In this document: one piece after another, positions 1-5,146 of the stretch
Numbering within the stretch: the stretch's first letter is position 1
Layout of the letters: the number at the start of each line of letters is the position of its first letter
Assembly: GCA_938010495.1 (NCBI GenBank)
Contig: CALLUT010000166.1
Span: 1 to 5,146, forward strand
DNA from: Candidatus Absconditabacterales bacterium
GTDB lineage: Bacteria > Patescibacteria > JAEDAM01 > Absconditabacterales > Absconditicoccaceae
DNA: 5,146 bases
Direction: 5' to 3'
Position numbers and translations under genes: made by a program
Notes under the pieces: model-generated
What the model saw: only the letters and a program-made list of their open reading frames with translations
Told to the model about the DNA's origin: nothing
Databases searched by the model: none

Positions 1-1032
1 GAATGTTTTGAGAAATATTGATTTATACGTTGATTTCATCATACCATCGAAAGAGTTAGCCAATGTACATGATCTTCATCTGTTTCATACGATCCTTCTT
101 CATATCGTGTGGTCTTTTTTAGTGGTTCTCCGATAGGAGTGCCATTTTTAGAATGACTGGAAAATGATGATAGATTTGAACTCGTTTGAGTAGTTACGCA
201 ACCACCGGTTCCTTCATGAAGAGGAATGAAAGTAAAAGAAAATATTATACAAAAAACTACAAAAAGTTTTTGACGTGATATCCCTACCAAAACTCCCAAC
301 TCTTTAAGAACAAAAAGTAAGAAACGATGATCTGAAGCGAAGGAGTTTTCTACTCGATTAGAAAAAATTAATCCTGACCTGATGGTCGTAGTTGCTTATT
401 GAAATATACTGCCACAGTCTGTGTTAAATATTCCACATTTCTGAACTATAAATGTACATTGATCATTGCTGCCAAAATACCGTTGAGCTTCTCCACTTCA
501 ATCAGTCTTTATTAAAGATCATGATGCTTCTGGTGTAACAGTTATGAAAATGAATGCGAAAATGGATGAAGGAGATATCCTCTCTTTGCATCCGATGCCA
601 ATCTGATTAGATCGAACTGTCCGCACATTAATAGATGAAATTAAACAAAAAGCACCATGATACATGCTTAAAACTCTACGAAATTTTTGTAAATGACGTA
701 TTGATCCAGTACCTCAAGAAGAATCTCATGTAACATATTGTAGTAAAATTTCAAAAGAAGATGGGTTTGTTGATCTAGCAAATGATTCTCTTGAAACCAT
801 CTATAAAAAATACCAAGCCTACGCATTGCGACCCAAAATATATACAAAGATTGGTGTAAAGAGAATTATAATTGAGCAAATTACATTGGATCCACATAGC
901 TATGATATACATAAAGATAAACCTTTACTTATTTGAGAAGAACTAAATCAATCAATCTCTTTATTAAAAGTTAAGCCAGAATGAAAATCTAGCATGACGC
1001 GGGAATCATTTTTACTATGAAATAAAACTTAA
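1..1032 (+). CDS. fmt: Methionyl-tRNA formyltransferase, 5' end outside window
   Basis: Transfers a formyl group from 10-formyl-tetrahydrofolate to Met-tRNA-fMet in the cytoplasm, preparing the initiator tRNA. The frame is open from base 1 to TAA at 1030-1032 (343 codons visible) when TGA is read as Gly; it holds about 18 such TGAs. The Rossmann-like start is RVVFFSGSPIGVPFL (about codons 36-50), followed by GVVTQPPVPSGRG and then NPDLMVVVAYGNILPQ. The formyltransferase core INVHGSLLPKYRGASP carries the catalytic Asn (codon 151) and His (153). The catalytic Asp is codon 189 in MDEGDIL, 38 residues after the Asn as in the GART/Fmt family. The C-terminal OB-like domain ends with SLLKVKPEGKSSM, matching the usual Fmt ending. 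There is no ATG upstream of the Rossmann strand within the window. Either the start lies further left, giving an extension of at least 34 residues, or a GTG at 109-111 is used; that would cut into the first strand and is unlikely. A terminator follows directly. Confidence 0.93.
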
Positions 1033-1062
1033 AAAAAACGCTCTGAATTGAGCGTTTTTTTT
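1031..1062. terminator. Bidirectional intrinsic terminator between fmt and the thioredoxin-like gene
   Basis: A perfect inverted repeat: the arm AAAAAAAACGCTC (1031-1043), a 6-nt loop TGAATT, and the arm GAGCGTTTTTTTT (1050-1062). The stem has a short GC-rich core flanked by an A-tract and a T-tract, so it can form a hairpin plus U-run in either direction. It overlaps the fmt stop codon and lies 20 bases past the stop of the minus-strand gene at 1082, so it can serve both convergent genes. Confidence 0.9.
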
Positions 1063-1081
1063 AATTATGATTAAGTAATGA

Positions 1082-1783
1082 TTAGTTAGAGAATCCTGCT
1101 AGAATCTCTTCTAATGAAGTTGTTCATTTTACTAGATCAAGAGCTTCTCAATCTGAATCTACATATACAACTGTATGTTGTCCAGTTACTCAGTATTTTC
1201 TTTTTAGTTCATCTGAATTATCATAGTCTACCTTGTAAATGATAGTATCACTATCTATAGCATCCATTTTTCAAGCTATATCTGCATCAAGTGCTTTACA
1301 AGATCCACATCGATTTGCATGAAAGAATACAGCAACTTTTTTACCATTTTCTAAAGCAAGAGAGAAATCATCGGCATTGTATTCTACATATCAATTACTT
1401 GAAATAACTACTTCTTCAACAACTTCTGTATCTGATTCTTCATTTTCTCCTCAATCTAGCGCTTCTTCTACATCATCTAATACTCATTCAATTTTTTCTT
1501 CAGCAATATCAAGTGCTCATTCAGCTATTGCATTTCCTTCTACGGCATCTTCTACTTCATCAAGAAGTCATTCGATAGCGTTTTCTACTTCTCACATGGC
1601 ATCAGTATCTTTAACAACTTCTTTTACTGTATCCATAATGTCTCCATCTTTAACAGCATCAATAGCTTTTTCAACTGTTACAGTATTCTTAACTGATTGT
1701 GCAATTTGACTTTCTGGTCGAAAGATTGCAGCAAGTGTTGCTATTGCTAATAATAAAATAACAATTCGTGTAGCTTTTTTCAT
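1082..1783 (-). CDS. Membrane-anchored or secreted thioredoxin-fold protein with acidic stalk
   Basis: 233 residues with TGA as Gly (10 in-frame TGAs), ATG at 1783-1781, TAA at 1084-1082. The N-terminus MKKATRIVILLLAIATLAAI is a Lys-rich n-region followed by one hydrophobic segment (about residues 6-20) with no clear cleavage box, so it is a signal anchor or an uncleaved signal. Residues about 30-128 form a low-complexity acidic region rich in Glu, Asp, Val and Ala, probably helical, containing a duplicated 14-residue unit. Residues about 130-233 are a thioredoxin domain: strand VAVFFHA, active site CGSC (Cys159, Cys162) then KALDADI, strand IIYKVDYD, and KYGVTGQHTVVYVD. The usual cis-proline before the beta strand is replaced by His203, and the Trp before CxxC is Arg. 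The fold and CxxC support a thiol-disulfide or metal-binding role outside the membrane; the substrate is unknown. No Shine-Dalgarno sequence is visible. It appears monocistronic, between two hairpin terminators. Confidence 0.88.
1451..1576 (-). repeat. Duplicated 14-residue acidic unit inside the stalk of the thioredoxin-like protein
   Basis: Two 42-bp units, 1535-1576 and 1451-1492, encode IEGLLDEVEDAVEG (residues 70-83) and IEGVLDDVEEALDG (98-111). Their starts are 28 residues apart, which is four heptads. The DNA copies are clearly similar but diverged. The spacing and the hydrophobic positions suggest internal duplication within an amphipathic helix or coiled-coil stalk. Confidence 0.6.
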
Positions 1784-1817
1784 TTATGAATTTGTTAAAT
1801 ATAAATAATATTCTTTA

Positions 1818-1845
1818 ACTATAGAAAAAAACATCAATACTACAA
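1818..1845 (-). promoter_or_regulatory. Possible sigma70-type promoter for the thioredoxin-like gene
   Basis: On the minus strand, a -35-like TTGTAG (1845-1840) and a -10-like TATAGT (1823-1818) are separated by 16 bp, about 35 bases upstream of the ATG at 1783. The match to consensus is moderate and the region is very AT-rich, so other boxes, such as a TATTAT further downstream, are possible. It lies just after the terminator of the upstream minus-strand gene, where a new promoter is expected. Confidence 0.4.
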
Positions 1846-1847
1846 GC

Positions 1848-1881
1848 AAAAAACCAACTTTGAAATGAAAGTTGGTTTTTT
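1848..1881 (-). terminator. Intrinsic terminator of the secreted-protein gene
   Basis: A perfect 14-bp inverted repeat: AAAAAACCAACTTT (1848-1861), loop GAAATG, AAAGTTGGTTTTTT (1868-1881). On the minus strand it gives a CCAAC/GTTGG hairpin followed by a U-run, 24 bases past the stop codon at 1906. Like the terminator at 1031 it is symmetrical, with a 6-nt loop, so it could also block antisense transcription. Confidence 0.88.
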
Positions 1882-1905
1882 GAAACGTGTGTAATAATAT
1901 ATGTT

Positions 1906-2802
1906 TTACATTCTTCCTGATAATACTGTGGACATATGATTTTGGATAGTAATATGTGCAGATACTACATCTCAACTTGACGCTTCTATTAGAAGTGAAG
2001 AACACTGTGTTGATTCACAACCAGTTACAAACTTATCATTAACATAAAATGAGATACGCTTAACTTGCTTATTATCTGTAAGATCTAATCTAACAAGTTC
2101 TGGAGTGATTGTTTGAACAGTATAGTATGAACCAAGTGTTCAATCAGCCATATTTCAATTATTTGATCAATTTAAATTATTTCATACTTTTTCAGAAGTT
2201 ATTTTAATTGCTGTTAGAGCGCTTACAAGTCCAACTCTATCAAGATCATACTTTTTAAGTTGATTAGTATTTAGTAAGGAAATTAATTCTAATGTCTTTT
2301 CTATATACATTTCGTGAGAGTCAACTGATTTCTTTTCAAGAAGATTTTTAAGTAGTTGATAAAACACTACATTGTTTCATTCAAATACATTTCCTCAGGA
2401 AAATGATCCTTGAAGTTCAATCAAATATCATAGTTCTTCAGTTAATACTGAGTGATTTACCTTGTTTCAAGTATTTTTTTTACTAGCATTACTACGGTTA
2501 TGTCTAACAATTTGTGTTCATGGAGTTGTTGATCTTACCGTGTTTTGAGGAGTCGTATTAGCTGTATGAACAATATCACCTTCAACTAATGGAGTTGGTT
2601 CAACTTGTTGAACTGGTGTTTCTTGAACATCTTCAAATCATGTATTATAAAGTCAGTATTCATTTGGTTCTGTTTCCATAGCGTATACTGAAGTTCATCA
2701 AAAAGCAAATATATACGTAGCAGCACTAATAATTAGTAACCACATAGATAATCTAACTTTTTCTGATTGTCCGCACATATAACAGATAAGTAGTAGTGTC
2801 AT
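1906..2802 (-). CDS. Secreted protein of unrecognised family
   Basis: 298 residues with TGA as Gly (14 in-frame TGAs), ATG at 2802-2800, TAA at 1908-1906. I do not recognise the family. Residues about 17-35 are hydrophobic after a basic KVR, and TSVYA (residues 37-41) fits a signal peptidase I site, so the mature protein probably begins near Met42. Residues about 43-115 are a Thr/Pro/Gln/Asn/Val-rich, disordered-looking linker. Residues about 118-205 look helical, with LLKNLLEKK and YIEKTLELISLLNTNQLKKYDLDRVG. After an Asn/Gly-rich hinge (207-222), residues about 225-298 look like a beta domain containing a close cysteine pair (Cys262, Cys267) in CESTQCS. The start was chosen because it is the first ATG after a strong promoter. 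Starts at Met9 (2778) or Met20 (2745) would give a more ordinary signal peptide and cannot be excluded. The product is probably extracytoplasmic, perhaps surface-associated; the role is unknown. Confidence 0.8.
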
Positions 2803-2804
2803 GG

Positions 2805-2822
2805 TTTTTATTTTTATTTTTA
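2805..2822 (-). repeat. Three tandem TAAAAA units in the leader of the secreted-protein gene
   Basis: The plus strand shows TTTTTA three times in a row, ending 2 bases before the ATG. In the minus-strand mRNA this is an A-rich unstructured leader, UAAAAA x3 followed by CC and AUG, with no Shine-Dalgarno sequence. It may help ribosome access through S1-like binding, or it may be simple AT-rich sequence. Confidence 0.5.
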
Positions 2823-2841
2823 TAAAAAGGAGTATAAATTA

Positions 2842-2869
2842 ATTATAGCCCTAAAACGAGATTTGTCAA
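2842..2869 (-). promoter_or_regulatory. Consensus sigma70 promoter for the secreted-protein gene
   Basis: On the minus strand a perfect -35 box TTGACA (2869-2864) and a perfect -10 box TATAAT (2847-2842) are separated by 16 bp. Transcription should start near 2835, giving a leader of about 33 bases before the ATG at 2802. This supports the choice of the first ATG and suggests strong expression driven by the housekeeping sigma factor. Confidence 0.85.
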
Positions 2870-2903
2870 CTTGTACTTTACTTTTTTGTGGAAACATACT
2901 TGA

Positions 2904-2925
2904 TATGTCTTCTGAAAAAGACATA
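2904..2925. promoter_or_regulatory. Inverted repeat in the divergent intergenic region, possible operator
   Basis: TATGTCTT (2904-2911), a 6-base spacer CTGAAA, then AAGACATA (2918-2925): a perfect 8-bp inverted repeat about 30 bases upstream of the aminopeptidase ATG and about 35 bases upstream of the -35 box of the divergent gene. It overlaps a -35-like TTGATA (2900-2905) on the plus strand. Without a U-run it does not look like a terminator, so a dimeric regulator site is a reasonable guess. A -10-like TATATT lies at 2944-2949, only 5 bases from the ATG, but lacks a good -35. No convincing promoter for the aminopeptidase could be assigned. Confidence 0.4.
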
Positions 2926-2954
2926 CATATGCTATTTAGTTGATATATTACTCC

Positions 2955-4433
2955 ATGCATAAATTTTCTCAAATTAATAAGTTACTTTCAGAAATGAAGG
3001 ATGAAATTCTTCTAAAATGTAATTGATTAAACCATGATTCTGAAATTATTACTAAGCTTAATGAATCGAAGTCTCAAAACTTAGAGAACATGATTGAAGC
3101 TCTTTTTTATTGAGAAAGATATTTAAAATGTATCGTATCATGAATTGAAAACGAAACAACAATTAATGAACTTACTCTTTGAGAAAATGATGAAAGCAGA
3201 CGAGAATATCCTTCCCCAATAGATTGAGTTAGTGAAGAAAAAATTATAAATATGTGAAGGTTGTTTGTTAAATCAAGTATGTCTTGATGAGAATGACCAG
3301 TCCTAGTTTGTGCAACGCAAGTGAGTAGACCATTGACCGAAGAAATTATTAGAGAGTTAGAACATTTGAATCAAGAATTTGATATTTACTTTGAAGATGA
3401 CTCTCTACATCTTTCTCTGATTGAACTTCAAGGAGGATCGTTAGTTGAATGATTCACTGGATACATGTACCCCAAGGTTGATAACGTAAATAAGCAAATT
3501 TTTGCAGTAAATAGCTTGTCTCCTAATCTTGTTAAAAGAACAAATCTATTGGATGACAATAAGCGCAAAAATCTAAAAACTATAAATAGGTATGGTTGAG
3601 AAAGAAGAGGTACATGAGATCTTTTTTATACACTTACCTACGTTCCAACCCCTGAGGATGCAATAATAGATTGATATAAAGATTATGATAAGTATCTCCA
3701 AGAGTTTTTTGAATCAGCAGATCAAAATTGGGAAGCAATTTGAGAAGCCAATAGTTACTTAATTGAAAAATTAGACAAAGCTGAGTCAATTACTTTTAGA
3801 GATGAAAATTGAACAAATCTTACTATGTGTATCGAATGAATGACTTTTGCAAATAGTCTCGTTGCAAAAAATATTCCTTGATCTGAAGTATTTTCTGCAC
3901 CGATAATTGATTCAGTTAATTGAACAATAGTAGCTAAAGGTAAGTTTCAATACAGAAGTAGTGATTGAATTATTGAAGATATAGTATTAACTTTTAAAGA
4001 CTGAATATGTATAGGAGCTTCTGCAAAAAAATGACAGGAAGTATTAGAAAAATTTCTTGAAACTCCTTGAGCAAATAAGATTTGAGAATTATGAATATGA
4101 ACGAATCCTCATTTGAGAAAACATCTTGTTAACTGACTTTTAGTTGAAAAAGTTAGTTGAAGTTTTCATGTTGCACTTTGAAGTTCTTACAAGTACGATG
4201 TTTATTGATGAAAACCTGTTAATCTAAATAATTGAAATGAGAGTGATGTACATTGGGATATAACAACAATGTTAAGATGAATTAACTCTTCAATTTCAAT
4301 TGACTGAGATACAATACAAGAAAATGGTATTTGGCTGGACAGTAACTTAGAAGTACTTAACAAATGACGAGAAGTTCTTGATAATCAGCCAAATCGATGG
4401 AAAGAAAATTACTCTACTTGATATCAAGATTAA
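2955..4433 (+). CDS. Metallo-aminopeptidase, family M29 (thermophilic AmpS/AmpT type)
   Basis: Removes N-terminal amino acids from peptides, normally in the cytoplasm, using two metal ions. 492 residues with TGA as Gly (about 35 TGAs, far outnumbering GGN). All ligand and catalytic positions of the M29 family are visible: Glu311 in NIPGSEVFSAP, Glu378 in KIGELGIGTNP, His405 and Tyr412 in FHVALGSSY, and His433 and Asp435 in HWD. Spacings match the family. The stretch around residues 320-350, DSVNGTI to LTFKDG, is also typical, as is the C-terminal SIDGDTIQENGIW. Family members are usually about 370-420 residues; the extra length is an N-terminal region of roughly 90 residues, probably helical, that I do not recognise. 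A TTG in frame at 2940 is a less likely start, and TAG at 2937 bounds the frame. No Shine-Dalgarno sequence is present. The gene is transcribed away from the secreted-protein gene, and its stop codon overlaps that of the convergent BI-1 gene. Confidence 0.93.
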
Positions 4434-5134
4434 TCGTTCCCACCCATTAATCTTAATAAGAATAGGAAAATATTTATGAAGTTAATAAACAGTCATAACG
4501 CTATCAATAAAGGAGTTCTATCATCTCAATATAGTGCTTGTTGTTTCAACAAATTCATATCATAAATTATGAATCAAGAAAAGATTATTAAACCTATTAT
4601 ACTTATCCAAAAATCAAACTGAGCATTTCATCGGAACATATTTGCAACTATTGCAATAATTAGTCATATCAAGGCTGCAAAAAGTATAGGTCAGACGCGC
4701 ATGAGATCGATTTTTGTACGATAACCAATTATAGAAAGAACTACAAATGATGCTCATGTAGTAAGAAATACATTGTAGATACTTCATAAGCTATAACTCA
4801 TAAACACTCACGTTAATCAGTATCATTCGAGCAATGCAAATAACACTAATAATGAAGCGATTGTTTTATAGCTTAATGATTGCCGTTTAAAACTTATAAA
4901 GAATATAAGTCATAATCAAGCAATCCATGATCCTCGGAACAAAGGAGTAGATAAAGGTAAAGGAAGATATCAAAATGCAATTGAATACGCTACTCAAAAT
5001 GCAATAAGAAGCAGTCATCATACCCATGCAAAAGTTTGACTAATAGTAGTATCTATTCTCTCAGCAATTTGTTGTTGAGTAAGTGTACTCGCCTCCTGGC
5101 TTCAATACGATGCTAATTGTTGTTTAAAATCCAT
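4430..5134 (-). CDS. Bax inhibitor-1/YccA (TMBIM) family membrane protein
   Basis: 234 residues with TGA as Gly (18 TGAs), ATG at 5134-5132, TAA at 4432-4430. A hydrophilic Gln-rich N-terminus (1-31) is followed by seven predicted membrane segments near residues 33-55, 64-82, 90-111, 116-137, 147-166, 175-192 and 208-228. The BI-1 signatures are LLEGYGLTGVFMSY in helix 3, GFIIYDMNLLKQQ ending helix 6, and LFINFINIFLFLLRLMG in helix 7. Bacterial members include YetJ, a pH-sensitive calcium leak protein, and YccA, which modulates the FtsH protease; which role applies here cannot be told. Asp192 matches one aspartate of the YetJ pair, but the second, in the usual YLDFIN, is Asn218. The 12 visible bases upstream contain no Shine-Dalgarno sequence; the promoter is outside the window. 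No terminator lies between it and the convergent aminopeptidase gene. Confidence 0.93.
4970..5005 (-). repeat. Short direct repeat inside the first membrane helix of the BI-1 gene
   Basis: The 12-mer TCAAAATGCAAT occurs at 4970-4981 and again at 4994-5005, offset by 24 bases (8 codons). It encodes IAFG twice in IAFGVAYSIAFGYL. It may be a trace of a small duplication, or just codon bias in a hydrophobic helix. Confidence 0.4.
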
Positions 5135-5146
5135 GATAATTAAGGG

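Noticed and set aside
39..299. Minus-strand ORF of 86 codons with a hydrophobic, signal-like N-terminus
   Set aside because: It lies antisense to the N-terminal part of fmt, whose plus-strand frame has clear family motifs; its apparent signal sequence is the complement of Lys-rich coding sequence.
1377..1709. Plus-strand Ser/Thr-rich ORF of 110 codons resembling a low-complexity surface protein
   Set aside because: It is the antisense reading of the Glu/Asp/Val-rich stalk of the thioredoxin-like gene (GAA/GAT codons read backwards give TTC/ATC and shifted Ser codons).
1784..2005. Minus-strand ORF of 73 codons
   Set aside because: It spans a terminator and promoter region and overlaps the end of the secreted-protein gene in another frame; no motif and no ribosome binding site.
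4534..4555. Small inverted repeat TTGTTG-TTT-CAACAA as a possible terminator for the aminopeptidase gene
   Set aside because: Only 6 weak base pairs, no U-run, and it lies inside the coding region of the BI-1 gene, encoding LLKQQ.
1..5146. Several adjacent pseudogenes broken by premature stops
   Set aside because: All apparent premature stops are TGA; none is TAA or TAG. Recoding to glycine restores conserved motifs, so the genes are intact.
1..5146. CRISPR, insertion sequence, phage, toxin-antitoxin or tRNA genes
   Set aside because: No spaced direct repeats, terminal inverted repeats, transposase motifs or tRNA cloverleaf were seen on either strand; coding sequence accounts for nearly all of the window.

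Overview
The window reads sensibly only if TGA is translated as glycine (genetic code 25). Under the standard code every gene is broken into short pieces. With TGA as Gly, five long reading frames fill almost the whole window, contain roughly 95 in-frame TGA codons, and all end in TAA. TGA falls on glycines that are invariant in known families, such as the VVAYG and INVHGSLLP motifs of methionyl-tRNA formyltransferase and the ALG and GTNP motifs of an M29 aminopeptidase. With the AT-rich composition, this points to the Candidatus Gracilibacteria (BD1-5/GN02) or Absconditabacteria (SR1) lineages of the candidate phyla radiation. The sequence alone does not decide between the two.

Layout from left to right. 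(1) Positions 1-1032, plus strand: methionyl-tRNA formyltransferase (fmt), open at the left edge, with an N-terminal stretch longer than usual. (2) 1031-1062: a symmetrical hairpin that can terminate transcription from both sides. (3) 1082-1783, minus: an exported or membrane-anchored thioredoxin-fold protein with a long acidic helical stalk. (4) 1848-1881: a second hairpin terminator, ending gene 5. (5) 1906-2802, minus: a secreted protein of unrecognised family, driven by a promoter with consensus -35 and -10 boxes at 2842-2869. (6) 2803-2954: a divergent intergenic region holding that promoter, an A-rich leader and a 22-bp inverted repeat. (7) 2955-4433, plus: a metallo-aminopeptidase of family M29 with all six metal/catalytic residues and an extra N-terminal region. 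(8) 4430-5134, minus: a seven-helix Bax-inhibitor-1/YccA family membrane protein, tail to tail with the aminopeptidase and overlapping it by 4 bp.

The genes do not form one operon; strands alternate and each gene appears to be its own transcription unit. They are mostly housekeeping or envelope functions: formylation of initiator tRNA, an extracytoplasmic thiol-disulfide protein, an unknown exported protein, peptide turnover and a membrane stress or ion-leak protein. I see no rRNA, tRNA, CRISPR array, insertion sequence or phage gene. No start codon in the window has an obvious Shine-Dalgarno sequence. The most notable features are the genetic code itself, the unrecognised secreted protein, and unusual variants of known families: His in place of cis-Pro in the thioredoxin fold, Asn in place of an Asp in the BI-1 protein, and N-terminal extensions on Fmt and on the M29 peptidase.
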